Of a DNA stretch of 64,000 nt, positions 8,699 to 18,488 are shown piece after piece; position 1 is the stretch's first letter; each line of letters starts with the position of its first letter. The notes beneath the pieces were generated by a model that was given only the letters and a program-made list of their open reading frames with translations, was not told where the DNA came from and ran no database searches. Both the position numbers and the translations under genes were made by a program. The stretch is from Kineococcus rhizosphaerae (GTDB lineage: Bacteria > Actinomycetota > Actinomycetes > Actinomycetales > Kineococcaceae), in the NCBI RefSeq assembly GCF_003002055.1, contig NZ_PVZF01000001.1, forward strand, positions 830,185 through 894,184. The letters run 5' to 3'.

Positions 8699-9073
8699 TC
8701 ACAGGAGGCGGACGTCGTACTCGCCGAAGCGCCGGTCGACGCTGAGCAGTCGCAGTCCCCGCCGGGCGGCCTGCGCGATGAGCATCCGGTCGAAAGGGTC
8801 GTCGTGGTGGCGCGGCAGGGCGCCGGCCGCCAGGCCGTCGTCCACGGTGACCGGCAACTCGGTGAAACCCTGCTGCTCGAGTTCCTCGCGCAGACCGTCG
8901 GGGACGGTCAACTTGCCCAGAGCAGCCTTGATCGACATCTCCCACGCCGAGGCCGCGGAGACGAACACCTCGTTCCCGCCGTCGGCCACGGCGGCGCGCA
9001 GGCGTTCGGGCAACCGCTCGTCGTCGCTGAGCCACCACAGCAGGACGTGGGTGTCGAGCAGGAGGGCCGTCAC
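8699..9073 (-). CDS. vapC: PIN-domain ribonuclease toxin (VapC type)
   Basis: A 124-residue PIN-domain protein, normal length for VapC. The acidic metal-binding residues are visible: D7 in LLLDTHVLLWW, E45 in AWEMSIK, D95 in DPFDRMLIAQA and D113 in LLSVDRRF. Toxins of this family cleave RNA, commonly tRNA or rRNA, when the antitoxin is degraded. The HVLLWW and EMSIK pattern belongs to the subgroup usually paired with Phd/YefM-type antitoxins, as here. The GTG start overlaps the antitoxin stop by four bases (GTGA), so the two are coupled. All catalytic residues are present, so the toxin looks intact. The RNA target is unknown. Confidence 0.9.
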   Translation of the reverse strand: MTALLLDTHVLLWWLSDDERLPERLRAAVADGGNEVFVSAASAWEMSIKAALGKLTVPDGLREELEQQGFTELPVTVDDGLAAGALPRHHDDPFDRMLIAQAARRGLRLLSVDRRFGEYDVRLL

Positions 9074-9321
9074 GGTCGCGGCTCGACGTCACCGGCGCTG
9101 AAGGCGGCCACCAGGTCCTCGGGGGTGTCGTCGAAGTCGTCGGCGACGACCACCCGTCCCTTCCACGCCCCGGGACGACGCTCTCCGCGCGAGCGGGCGG
9201 GCACCAGGCGGGCCACGGGCTTGCCGGCGCGGGCGATCACCACGTCCTCACCCCGCTCGACCGCCTCGAGCAGGCGGGACAGGTGCGTCTTCGCCTCGTG
9301 CACGTTCACCGTCTGCGACAC
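9070..9321 (-). CDS. vapB: Antitoxin, Phd/YefM family
   Basis: An 83-residue antitoxin from GTG 9321 (two codons longer if GTG 9327 is used). The N-terminal half VNVHEAKTHLSRLLEAVERG and VVIARAGKPVARLVP is the Phd/YefM DNA-binding fold. The C-terminal half is acidic (DDFDDTPEDL) and should wrap the toxin. I prefer GTG 9321 because TAGGCT, a good -10 hexamer, ends six bases before it, implying a leaderless transcript. There is no Shine-Dalgarno for either start. Autoregulation is likely through the palindromes immediately upstream at 9335-9355. Confidence 0.87.
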   Translation of the reverse strand: MSQTVNVHEAKTHLSRLLEAVERGEDVVIARAGKPVARLVPARSRGERRPGAWKGRVVVADDFDDTPEDLVAAFSAGDVEPRP

Positions 9322-9334
9322 GACCACAGCCTAA

Positions 9335-9355
9335 GGACTAAGTCGGACTAAGTCC
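9335..9355. promoter_or_regulatory. Tandem palindromic operator of the toxin-antitoxin operon
   Basis: Two direct copies of GGACTAAGTC run head to tail, the second ending in an extra C. GGACTAAGTCC is a perfect odd palindrome centred on A, so each copy is itself a symmetrical site. They lie directly upstream of the TAGGCT -10 hexamer (9333-9328 on the minus strand), where a bound antitoxin-toxin complex would block RNA polymerase. Repeat structure is seen; binding is inferred. Confidence 0.65.
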
Positions 9356-9444
9356 ACGACAGGAGAGCGGTGCTGGCGGAACTCCACGGTCACCCCGCGA
9401 CGAGGTCACCTCCTCCACCGACCTCCCCAGGCCGGGTACGGGCC

Positions 9445-10332
9445 CTAGAACAGGACCGTCGCGAACGACCCGACCTCGCGGAACCCGACCCGGCGGTAGG
9501 CCGCGAGCGCCCGGGCGTTGTAGTCGTTGACGTACAGCGACACGTGCTGGACCCCGTCGGCGCGCGAGGCCTCGACGACCGCGGCCATGCCCGGTTCGGA
9601 CAGGCCCTCCCCGCGCCGGTGCGGCGGGACCCAGACCCCCTGCACCTGGACGACCTTCGGCGAGACCGCCCCGAGCTCGGCCTTGAACACGACCTCGGGA
9701 CCGGCCGGGCCGGCGTCGACGCGGACGAAGGAGCGGCCCGTGGAGACGAGCTCGGCGATGCGGGCCCGGTAGGCGCCGCCGCCGTCGGGCGGGGCGGGGG
9801 CGTAGCCGATCTCCTCGGTGAACATGGCCACGCACGCGGGCACGACGAGGTCGAGCTCGCGCAGGGTGGCGCGCCGGACGGCCGGGTCCGGGCGCACGGA
9901 CGGCTCGGTGTCGCAGACCATCAGCGGCTGGTGGGCGCGGACCTCGCGGACGCCGCGCCAGTGCCCCTCCAGGCGCTGCCACAGGGCCAGGACCTGCTCG
10001 GCGGGGCCGACGAGGGAGGAACAGCGCCGGCCCTCGACGCGGGCGTGCGCGGCGAACGCGTCCAGGGCGGCGGGGGTGGCCTCGACGGGCACGAGGTTCG
10101 CCCCGGCCCAGCACGCCGAGACGAGCCGGCCGTCCTCGAACCAGCCCCAGACCTGCCCGCCCAGGTCGGTGCCCGGGCGGGCGAGCAACCCGAGCAACCG
10201 CGCGGAGACGAAGAGGTTCGCCACGGGGTCGCGCTCGCACAGGCGCAGCAGCGCGGGGGCGTCGGCTCCGCTGAGCACGCGCAGGGTCCCCGAGGCGGCG
10301 GACCCTCGCGCGGCGGAGTTGGTCAGGGACAC
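9445..10332 (-). CDS. GNAT N-acetyltransferase with DUF4081-type N-terminal domain
   Basis: The protein has 295 residues from GTG 10332. The C-terminal third holds the GNAT acetyl-CoA signature QVQGVWVPPHRRGEGL followed by VSLYVNDYNARALAAYRRVGFREVG. The N-terminal half (LLRLCERDPVANLFVSARL, WGWFEDGRLVSACWAGANLVPVE) matches the domain that accompanies GNAT in the gene next to ispG in many actinobacteria (Rv2867c in M. tuberculosis). It lies 58 bp downstream of ispG in the same direction. The natural acceptor substrate is unknown. The frame continues upstream into ispG, but only the part from 10332 has protein-like composition. Confidence 0.88.
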   Translation of the reverse strand: MSLTNSAARGSAASGTLRVLSGADAPALLRLCERDPVANLFVSARLLGLLARPGTDLGGQVWGWFEDGRLVSACWAGANLVPVEATPAALDAFAAHARVEGRRCSSLVGPAEQVLALWQRLEGHWRGVREVRAHQPLMVCDTEPSVRPDPAVRRATLRELDLVVPACVAMFTEEIGYAPAPPDGGGAYRARIAELVSTGRSFVRVDAGPAGPEVVFKAELGAVSPKVVQVQGVWVPPHRRGEGLSEPGMAAVVEASRADGVQHVSLYVNDYNARALAAYRRVGFREVGSFATVLF

Positions 10333-10390
10333 TCCGGCATCCTGCCTGCTGAAGCGCGGATGGTCGAGGTGGACACCCCGCGGCGTCCGA

Positions 10391-11551
<1,161 letters not shown>

Positions 11552-11626
11552 GGGGTCAAGTATCGCCCCGACCCCGGCCCGCGACGAACGCGGGCCGCGG
11601 TCTTCACCGGGGGTTCACCGGTCGCC

Positions 11627-12949
11627 TCACTGGTTGAGCGTGACGGGCCGGACGATGTCGGCGTACAGCAGCAGGACGCTCATCCCCACGAGCAGGATCG
11701 AGACGCCGTAGGCCAGCGGCATGGCCTTGGCGACGTCCACCGGGCCCGGGTCGGGCCGGCGGCGCACCCGGAACAGCGCCTTCTTGACGACCTCCCACAA
11801 CGCCCCGGCGATGTGCCCGCCGTCGAAGGGCAGCAGCGGGATCATGTTGAACACGAACAGGGCGATGTTCAGGCTCGCCAGCAGCGACACGATGCGCCCG
11901 GCGCGTTCGGCGAAGGCGTCGCCGGACAGGGACGCCTCGGCGTTCAGCTCCCCGGCCAGCCGCCCGATCCCGACGATGCCGATGGGGCCGTTCGGGTCGC
12001 GCTGCTGGGTGCCGAAGGCGGCCTGGGCGACGCCGTAGAGGCGCTGCGGCAGGTTCAGCACGATCCCCGCGGTGCCCTGGAGCTGCTGGCCGACGATGCC
12101 GGGCACCTCGGAGACGGGGACACGTTCGAGGGCCGCGGTGGGCGAGACACCGAGGAACCCCGCCTCGACGGTGCCGTTCGTGGGCCTGCCGTCGGCGTCC
12201 AGGACGGGCCGCTGGGTCAGCAGCGGGGTGGCCGTCAGGGTGACCTGCCGCCCGTCGCGCTCGACGACGAGGGTGACCTCGCGCCCGCCGGCGTCGCGGA
12301 TGCGGTTCGACAGCTGCACCCAGCCGGTGACGGGCTGCCCGTCGAAGGAGACGAACCGGTCCCCCGGCCGCAGGCCCGCGGCCGCCCCGGGCGTCGGGGT
12401 GGCGTCGGCCGGGCACGTCGTGGCCGTCGTGTCGGCCGGCAGCACGCACTGCTGGACGACGCCGACGGTCGTCGAGGAGCCGGTGGGCAGGCCGATGCCG
12501 GACAGCGCGACACCCATGAGGACGAACCCGAGGACCAGGTTCACGAGCGGGCCGCCGAGCATGATGAGGATGCGCTTGCCGACCGCCTGCCGGTAGAAGG
12601 CGCGGTGCTCCTCACCGGGCCCGACCTCCACGAAGCTGGCCTGCCGGGCCTCCTCGGCCATCAGCGCCCAGCGGCCCGTCGAACTCGCCCGCAGGCGCCC
12701 GTCCGGGCCGGGCGGGAACATCCCGATCATCCGGATGTAGCCGCCGAGCGGGATCGCCTTGACGCCGTACTCCGTCTCGCCCCGGCGCCGCGACCACAGG
12801 GTCGGGCCGAAGCCGACCATGTACTGGGTGACCCTGACGCCGAACCGCTTGGCGGGCAGCAGGTGCCCGACCTCGTGCAGGGCGATGGAGATCGCGACGC
12901 CGATCGCGGCGGCGAGGATGCCGACGACCCAGAGCAGGACGGTGCTCAC
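11627..12949 (-). CDS. rseP: Site-2 intramembrane zinc metalloprotease (RseP/Rip1)
   Basis: A 440-residue M50 protease that cleaves substrates such as anti-sigma factors within the membrane. The zinc motif HEVGH is at residues 25-29 in the first helix and the third ligand lies in FDGGH (about 375-379, NMIPLLPFDGGH). Between helices 2 and 3 there is a PDZ domain (about 190-265, LRPGDRFVSFDGQPVTGW). The C-terminus has two further helices. The start is GTG 12949, directly abutting a 37-bp repeat. The order ispG-rseP-dxr is conserved across actinobacteria. Which anti-sigma factors it cuts cannot be told from this window. Confidence 0.96.
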   Translation of the reverse strand: MSTVLLWVVGILAAAIGVAISIALHEVGHLLPAKRFGVRVTQYMVGFGPTLWSRRRGETEYGVKAIPLGGYIRMIGMFPPGPDGRLRASSTGRWALMAEEARQASFVEVGPGEEHRAFYRQAVGKRILIMLGGPLVNLVLGFVLMGVALSGIGLPTGSSTTVGVVQQCVLPADTTATTCPADATPTPGAAAGLRPGDRFVSFDGQPVTGWVQLSNRIRDAGGREVTLVVERDGRQVTLTATPLLTQRPVLDADGRPTNGTVEAGFLGVSPTAALERVPVSEVPGIVGQQLQGTAGIVLNLPQRLYGVAQAAFGTQQRDPNGPIGIVGIGRLAGELNAEASLSGDAFAERAGRIVSLLASLNIALFVFNMIPLLPFDGGHIAGALWEVVKKALFRVRRRPDPGPVDVAKAMPLAYGVSILLVGMSVLLLYADIVRPVTLNQ

Positions 12950-13103
12950 CGCGCCACCTGCTCGCTCCGTCGAGGCGCCGGTGTCGATGCCTGCACGCCG
13001 GCCCGCACACGACTCCGTCGGAGCGTTCCGGCGCTCCAGGCACCGACGCGCCTCTCGTCGCTCACTCGCGCCACCTGCTCGCTCCGTCGAGGCGCCGGTG
13101 TCG
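12950..13103. repeat. Intergenic element bounded by perfect 37-bp direct repeats
   Basis: Bases 12950-12986 and 13067-13103 are identical over 37 bp, with a start-to-start distance of 117 bp. The first copy touches the rseP start codon and the second touches the dxr stop codon, so the element fills the whole gap. Between the copies lie the odd palindrome CTCCGTCGGAG (13013-13023) and a hairpin GGAGCG/CGCTCC (13020-13037). An imperfect inverted match also runs between GAGGCGCCGG of copy 1 and CCGACGCGCCTC near 13050. It resembles a BIME- or MITE-like intergenic repeat. Confidence 0.75.
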
Positions 13104-14312
13104 TCACCGCGTCACCAGCCCGGTCAGCTCGTTCGCGCGCGCCCGGGCCCAGTCCTCGGCGGCGAGGACGTCCTCGACGTCGCGCGGGTCACCGGCGGGT
13201 TCGTGCTCGGCGACGACGCGGGCGACGGTGTCGACGATCCCGAGGAAGGGCAGGCGCCCGGCGTGGAAGGCCGCGACGGCCTCCTCGTTGGCGGCGTTGA
13301 AGACGGCGGGGACGGTGGACCCGCGCCGGCCGGCCTCCCGCGCGAGGTCCAGGGCGGGGAACGCCTCGCGGTCGACGGGTTCGAACGTCCAGCTCGCGGC
13401 CCGCGTCCAGTCGACCGGGGCCGTCGCTCCCGGCACGCGCGCGGGCCAGGACATGCCCAGGGCGATGGGCAGGCGCATGTCGGGCGGCGAGCACTGCGCG
13501 ATCGTCGAGCCGTCGGCGAACTCGACCATGGAGTGCACGACCGACTGCGGGTGCACGACGACGTCGATGCGGTCGTAGCCGATGCCGAACAGCAGCGACG
13601 CCTCGATGACCTCCAGCCCCTTGTTGACCAGGGTGGCGGAGTTGGTCGTGACCACCGGCCCCATCGACCACGTCGGGTGCGCGAGCGCCTGCTCGGGGGT
13701 GACGTCGGCGAGCTCGGCGCGCGAGCGGCCGCGGAACGGTCCCCCGCTGGCCGTCAGGACGAGACGGGCCACCTCCTCGGCGCTCCCGCCGCGCAGCGCC
13801 TGGGCCAGGGCGGAGTGCTCGGAGTCGACCGGCACGATCTGCCCGGGGGCCGCGGCGCGGGTCACGAGCGGCCCGCCCGCGACGAGGGACTCCTTGTTGG
13901 CCAGGGCCAGCGTCCGGCCCGCGGCGAGCGCGGCCAGCGTGGGGCGCAGGCCGACGGAGCCGGTCATGCCGTTGAGGACGACGTCGCACGGGTGGGCCGC
14001 GGCCTCGGCGGCGGCCTCGGGGCCGGCGACGACGCGCGGCAGGGGCCGGCCGGCCGCGTGGGCCCGCAGCGCCTCGCGCAGGGGCGCCTCGGCCTCGGGC
14101 CGGGCCACGGCGATCAGCTGCACGTCGTGCTCGAGCCCCTGACGGGCCAGGGTGTCGACGTCGGCGCCGCCGGCGGCGAGGGCCACGACGCGGAACGCGC
14201 CCCCCGAGCGCTGGACCACGTCGAGGGCCTGGGTGCCGATGGAGCCGGTGCTGCCGAGCAGGACCACGTCACGGGCACGGTCGCGAACGGGGGAACTCAC
14301 ACGCCCCATCAT
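13104..14312 (-). CDS. dxr: 1-deoxy-D-xylulose 5-phosphate reductoisomerase
   Basis: Dxr catalyses the committed step of the MEP pathway, making 2-C-methyl-D-erythritol 4-phosphate with NADPH. About 402 residues are encoded. The nucleotide-binding motif is [11 protein letters not shown] near the N-terminus, followed by [18 protein letters not shown] (metal-binding Asp and Glu) and ASGGPFRG. The conserved [22 protein letters not shown] and [13 protein letters not shown] blocks follow. The start could be ATG 14312, ATG 14309 or GTG 14300, none with a clear Shine-Dalgarno; all give the full domain. Transcription continues toward rseP across the 37-bp repeat element. Confidence 0.96.
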   Translation of the reverse strand: MMGRVSSPVRDRARDVVLLGSTGSIGTQALDVVQRSGGAFRVVALAAGGADVDTLARQGLEHDVQLIAVARPEAEAPLREALRAHAAGRPLPRVVAGPEAAAEAAAHPCDVVLNGMTGSVGLRPTLAALAAGRTLALANKESLVAGGPLVTRAAAPGQIVPVDSEHSALAQALRGGSAEEVARLVLTASGGPFRGRSRAELADVTPEQALAHPTWSMGPVVTTNSATLVNKGLEVIEASLLFGIGYDRIDVVVHPQSVVHSMVEFADGSTIAQCSPPDMRLPIALGMSWPARVPGATAPVDWTRAASWTFEPVDREAFPALDLAREAGRRGSTVPAVFNAANEEAVAAFHAGRLPFLGIVDTVARVVAEHEPAGDPRDVEDVLAAEDWARARANELTGLVTR

Positions 14313-14419
14313 GACGTGCGCGCCCGCGCCGCAGCCCCGTGACCAGCGCGTTGCGGCGGATCTGCACGGGATCGGCAAGGATGAGCCCCAGCACCACCGG
14401 CACCGGGAGGACATCCGTC

Positions 14420-15520
14420 ATGCGAAGACTCGTCTCCGCGACCTCGGCCGGCGCCCTCGCGCTGGCCTCGGCCGCCTTCACGATCACGGGCGCGGTGAGC
14501 GCGTCCGCCGTCCCCGTGACGGCGACCGGGTCCTCGGGGTCCTCCGCGTCGCTGCTGTCCACGGCCGACGCGTCCGCGCAGCAGGCCGCCCTCGACTACT
14601 GGACGCCCGAGCGGATGGCGCAGGCGACCCCGGTCGACCGCGTCGTGCCCGCGCGGGCGCGGGCGGGCACCGCGTCCAGCACGACGTCCGGCACCACGCC
14701 CGCCACGACGTCCGACGCGACGAGCGCCCCCTCCACGCACCGTTCGACCCTGGCGACCGGCGCCGCCCCCGCCATGACCCGGCAGACCCGGTCGGCCGCC
14801 GACGTGGTCACCGGGGCGTCGGTGAGCCGGGCCACGACGTGGACCGGTACCGCCGTCCCGACCGTCGGGCGCCTGTACTTCACCCAGGGCCGCGGCAAGT
14901 ACGAGTGCAGCGCCAGCAGCGTCGCCTCCCCCCGGGGCAACGTCGTCGTCACCGCCGGGCACTGCGTCACCGAGGGCGGTCTGGCCTCGACCAACGTCGT
15001 CTTCGTGCCGGGGCTGACGCCGACGTCCGAGCCCAACGGCCGGTTCTCCGTGACGAAGCTGTTCACCACCGCGCAGTGGAAGAACGGCGACCAGGCCTCG
15101 GCGGCCGCGCTGAACTACGACGTCGGGTTCGCGGTCGTCGCCACCGGCACCAACGGCAAGTCGCTGCGGGACACCGTCGGCGCCTACGACGTCGAGTTCT
15201 CCGACGCGCTCGGGCAGGTCACGGTCCTGGGGTACCCGGGGCAGGGCCCCACGGCCGACGGGAACACCCTGCAGTTCTGCTCGGGGTTGCAGTTCGTCGA
15301 CAACGGCGACGACGCCACGACGGACCACGCCACGCAGTGCGACCTCGCCGGGGGTTCCAGCGGAGGTCCGTGGCTGCGCGGCTTCGACGCGGCGCGCAGG
15401 ACGGGGACCGTCACGTCGGTCGTGAGCTTCAGCTACGACGACGGCTCCGGCATCCTCTACGGCCCCCGGTTCGGGGACGTCGTCCAGGCCGTCTACACCG
15501 AGACCCTCGCCGCCTCCTGA
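14420..15520 (+). CDS. Secreted trypsin-like (chymotrypsin-fold) serine protease
   Basis: A 366-residue exported protease. The first 30 residues form a signal peptide (MRRLVSATSAGALALASAAF with an ASA cleavage region). A Ser/Thr/Ala-rich pro-region or linker runs to about residue 140. The catalytic triad is visible: H181 in VVTAGHC, D234 in NYDVGFAVV and S314 in AGGSSGGPW. Single cysteine pairs (C163/C182 and C287/C307) could form disulphides. The start ATG 14420 has GGGAGG nine bases upstream; the frame opens 27 codons earlier without signal-like sequence. The target is unknown, and a glutamyl-endopeptidase-like specificity is possible. A strong shared terminator follows. Confidence 0.9.
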   Translation: MRRLVSATSAGALALASAAFTITGAVSASAVPVTATGSSGSSASLLSTADASAQQAALDYWTPERMAQATPVDRVVPARARAGTASSTTSGTTPATTSDATSAPSTHRSTLATGAAPAMTRQTRSAADVVTGASVSRATTWTGTAVPTVGRLYFTQGRGKYECSASSVASPRGNVVVTAGHCVTEGGLASTNVVFVPGLTPTSEPNGRFSVTKLFTTAQWKNGDQASAAALNYDVGFAVVATGTNGKSLRDTVGAYDVEFSDALGQVTVLGYPGQGPTADGNTLQFCSGLQFVDNGDDATTDHATQCDLAGGSSGGPWLRGFDAARRTGTVTSVVSFSYDDGSGILYGPRFGDVVQAVYTETLAAS

Positions 15521-15525
15521 CCACC

Positions 15526-15572
15526 GCACGACGAAGGGCCCTGCCGGGGTTCGGCAGGGCCCTTCGTCGTGC
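15526..15572. terminator. Bidirectional intrinsic terminator
   Basis: Two perfectly complementary 20-base arms (15526-15545 and 15553-15572) enclose a seven-base loop, GGGGTTC. The arms begin GCACGACGAAGGG and CCTTCGTCGTGC. The hairpin sits between the convergent protease gene (stop 15520) and gabD (stop 15581), so it can end both transcripts. There is no U-tract, as is usual for actinobacterial terminators. Confidence 0.88.
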
Positions 15573-15580
15573 GCCGGGGG

Positions 15581-17056
15581 TCAGAGCGGGAAGTTCACGT
15601 ACTTCGTCTCCAGGTACTCCTCGATGCCCTCCAGGCCGCCCTCGCGGCCGAACCCGGAGGCCTTGACCCCACCGAAGGGCGCGGCGGCGTTGGACACGAG
15701 CCCGGAGTTCAGCCCGACCATCCCGGTCTCCAGCGCCTCGGCCACCCGCATGGCGCGGTCCATGCCCTGGGTGAAGGCGTAGGCGATCAGCCCGTACTCG
15801 GTGTCGTTGGCCAGGGCGACACCCTCCTCCTCGGTGTCGAACACGACGACGGGGGCGACCGGGCCGAACGTCTCCTCGGTGAGCAGGCGCGCGCCGACGG
15901 GGACGTCGGTGACCACGGTGGGGGCGTAGAAGTAACCCGCCTCCCCCACCGCCTGCCCGCCGACGACGACCCGGGCCCCGGCCTCGACGGCCTCGGTGAC
16001 GCGCTGGGCGACGTCGTCGCGGGCCCGGGCGTCGATGAGCGGCCCGACCTGGGCGCCGTCCTCGGTGCCGCGGCCGACGACGAGGGAGCCCATGCGCTCG
16101 GCGAGCTTGCGGGAGAACTCCTCGGCGACGGGACGCTGCACGTAGAACCGGTTCGCGGCGGTGCACGCCTCGCCCTGGTTGCGCATCTTGGCCAGCATCG
16201 CGCCCTCGACGGCCTTGTCGACGTCGGCGTCGTCGAAGACGACGAACGGGGCGTTGCCGCCCAGTTCCATGGAGATCCGCAGCAGCTGCTGGGCGGACTG
16301 CTCGACGAGCTTCTTGCCCACCGGGGTGGAGCCGGTGAACGTCAGCTTGCGCAGCCGCGGGTCGGCGATGAGCGGGGCGACGACCTTGCTCGTCGTGGAC
16401 GTCGTGATGACGTTGACGACCCCGTCGGGCACCCCGGCGTCGGCGAGGGTCTGGGCCAGGTACAGCGTCGTCAGCGGGGTCTGGGTCGCGGGTTTGACCA
16501 CGATGGTGCAGCCGGCGGCCAGGGCCGGGGCGATCTTGCGGGTGCCCATGGCCAGCGGGAAGTTCCACGGCAGGATGGCCAGGACCGGCCCGACGGGCTG
16601 CTTCATGGTGAGCAGCCGGGACCCGCCGACGGGATTCTGGGAGTAGCGCCCGGAGATGCGCGGGGCCTCCTCGGAGAACCAGCGGAAGAACTCGTTGCCG
16701 TAGGCGACCTCGCCCTTGGCCTCGGCCAGGGGTTTGCCCATCTCCAGCGTCATGAGCAGGGCGAAGTCGTCGGCGCGCGCGGCGACGAGGTCGAAGGCCT
16801 TGCGCAGGATCTCGGCGCGCACGCGGGTGGGGGTCTTGGCCCACGCCGGGGCCGTGGCGACCGCGGCGTCGAGGGCGGCGGTGCCGTCCTCGACGGTGCC
16901 GTCGGCGATCTCGACGAGGGTCCGGCCGGTAGCGGGGTCCTCCACGGCCACGGTCGCGCCGCCGGTCGCGGCCCGCCACCGCCCGCCGATGAACAACCCG
17001 GTCGGGACGGTGGAGAGGAGTTCGGACTCGCGGGTGGAGTCGATCGTCGTGCTCAT
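15581..17056 (-). CDS. gabD: Succinate-semialdehyde / glutarate-semialdehyde dehydrogenase
   Basis: A 491-residue NAD(P)-dependent aldehyde dehydrogenase. Catalytic residues are C298 (NQGEACTAANRF) and E264 (SMELGGNAPF), and the NAD-binding region includes PWNFPLAM at about 163-170 and K188 in VVKPA. The GabD subgroup is indicated by the pairing with gabT 20 bp upstream. It oxidises the semialdehyde made by GabT to succinate, or to glutarate when the substrate derives from lysine. The start ATG 17056 has GAGGGA about ten bases upstream. It may complete the amino-acid oxygenase route encoded at 2-8 kb. Confidence 0.94.
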   Translation of the reverse strand: MSTTIDSTRESELLSTVPTGLFIGGRWRAATGGATVAVEDPATGRTLVEIADGTVEDGTAALDAAVATAPAWAKTPTRVRAEILRKAFDLVAARADDFALLMTLEMGKPLAEAKGEVAYGNEFFRWFSEEAPRISGRYSQNPVGGSRLLTMKQPVGPVLAILPWNFPLAMGTRKIAPALAAGCTIVVKPATQTPLTTLYLAQTLADAGVPDGVVNVITTSTTSKVVAPLIADPRLRKLTFTGSTPVGKKLVEQSAQQLLRISMELGGNAPFVVFDDADVDKAVEGAMLAKMRNQGEACTAANRFYVQRPVAEEFSRKLAERMGSLVVGRGTEDGAQVGPLIDARARDDVAQRVTEAVEAGARVVVGGQAVGEAGYFYAPTVVTDVPVGARLLTEETFGPVAPVVVFDTEEEGVALANDTEYGLIAYAFTQGMDRAMRVAEALETGMVGLNSGLVSNAAAPFGGVKASGFGREGGLEGIEEYLETKYVNFPL

Positions 17057-17076
17057 GGTGTCGGTCCCTCTCGTGC

Positions 17077-18444
17077 TCAGTTGGCGGCGAAGACGCGGTC
17101 CAGGACGTCGAACGCCTGGTTCAGCAGGTCGTCGCCGATGCTCAGCGGCGGCAGGAAGCGCAGGACGTTGCCGTCGGTGCCGCAGGTCAGGACGATGACG
17201 CCCTGCTGCGCGGCCTCGGTCGCGACCTTCTTGGCCAGGGCGGCGTCGGGTTCGGTGGTGCCGGGCTTCACGAGTTCCACGGCGACCATGGCGCCGCGGC
17301 CGCGGACGTCGCCCACGCGCGGGTCGCGCGCGGCCAGGGCCCGCAGGCGGCCGAACAGGATCTCCTCGAGCCGGCGGGCGCGGGCGAGGAGGTCCTCGTC
17401 CTCGATGGTGCGCAGGGTCGCCAGGGCCGCGGCGGTGGCCAGCGGGTTGCCGCCGTAGGTGCCGCCGAGGCCACCGGTGACGGGGGCGTCGACGATCTCG
17501 GCGCGGCCGGTCACGGCCGACAGCGGCAGTCCGCCGGCGACGCCCTTGGCGATGGTGACGAGGTCGGGCTCGACCCCCTCGAGGTGGCTGGCGAACCAGG
17601 CGCCCGTGCGCGCGACGCCGGTCTGCACCTCGTCGGCGACGAACACGACGCCGTTCTCCTTGGCCCAGGCGGCGATGGCGGGCAGGAACCCGGGCGCGGG
17701 GACGATGAACCCACCCTCGCCCTGGACGGGCTCGATCACGATCGCGGCGAGGTTGGCGGCGCCGACCTGCTTCTCCACGACGGCGATGGCGCGGGCGGCC
17801 GCGGCCGGGCCGTCGAGGCCGTCGCGGAAGGGGTAGCTCAGCGGGGCGCGGTAGACCTCGGGCGCGAACGGCCCGAAACCGTTCTTGTAGGGCATGTTCT
17901 TGGCCGTCATGGCCATCGTGAGGTTGGTGCGCCCGTGGTAGGCGTGGTCGAACACGACGACGGCCTGCCGACCGGTGTGGGCGCGGGCGATCTTCACGGC
18001 GTTCTCGACGGCCTCGGCGCCGGAGACGAAGAAGGCGCTCTTCTTGGCGAAGTCGCCGGGAGTCAGCTCGGCGAGGCGCTCGGCCAGCTCCACGTAGGAG
18101 TCGTACGGGGTGATCATGAAGCAGGTGTGGGTGAACCGCTCGACCTGCTCGGTGACGGCGGCCACGACGGCCGGGGCGGAGTTGCCCACGGTGGTCACGG
18201 CGATGCCGGAGCCGAGGTCGGCGTAGGAGTTGCCGTCGACGTCGACGACGACGCCGCCCCCGGCCGCGGCGGCGTAGAAGGGCATGGAGGACCCGACGGC
18301 GGCCGAGACCGCGGCGGTGCGCCGGGCGGCGAGCTCGCGCGACCGGGGTCCGGGGACCTCGGTGACGAGCCGGATCTCCTGCGGGAGCGCGGGGCCCCCC
18401 TGGCCGGTGGTGCCCTGCTGCGCCTCGTGGCTGAGCGTCGTCAT
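17077..18444 (-). CDS. gabT: 4-aminobutyrate (or 5-aminovalerate) aminotransferase
   Basis: A 455-residue class III PLP aminotransferase. The PLP-binding lysine is K300 in LVTIAKGVAGG, with SGAEAVENA (141-149) binding phosphate and DEVQTG (271-276) holding the ring-nitrogen aspartate. Class III enzymes of this length that stand beside gabD move the omega-amino group of GABA to 2-oxoglutarate, giving succinate semialdehyde. The same enzymes often take 5-aminovalerate (DavT activity). The start ATG 18444 lies 75 bp from the divergent PucR-type regulator gene, which probably activates it in response to the substrate. Confidence 0.95.
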   Translation of the reverse strand: MTTLSHEAQQGTTGQGGPALPQEIRLVTEVPGPRSRELAARRTAAVSAAVGSSMPFYAAAAGGGVVVDVDGNSYADLGSGIAVTTVGNSAPAVVAAVTEQVERFTHTCFMITPYDSYVELAERLAELTPGDFAKKSAFFVSGAEAVENAVKIARAHTGRQAVVVFDHAYHGRTNLTMAMTAKNMPYKNGFGPFAPEVYRAPLSYPFRDGLDGPAAAARAIAVVEKQVGAANLAAIVIEPVQGEGGFIVPAPGFLPAIAAWAKENGVVFVADEVQTGVARTGAWFASHLEGVEPDLVTIAKGVAGGLPLSAVTGRAEIVDAPVTGGLGGTYGGNPLATAAALATLRTIEDEDLLARARRLEEILFGRLRALAARDPRVGDVRGRGAMVAVELVKPGTTEPDAALAKKVATEAAQQGVIVLTCGTDGNVLRFLPPLSIGDDLLNQAFDVLDRVFAAN

Positions 18445-18488
18445 GAGGCGACGGTAGGCCCGTCGGGCCGTGTCCGCAGTGCCCGATC

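Noticed and set aside
12950..13103. Insertion sequence or integron remnant
   Set aside because: The bounding repeats are direct, not inverted, and the 80 bp between them encode nothing resembling a transposase.
14339..14419. N-terminal extension of the secreted protease from ATG 14339
   Set aside because: It would bury the signal peptide 27 residues inside the protein; ATG 14420 has GGGAGG upstream.
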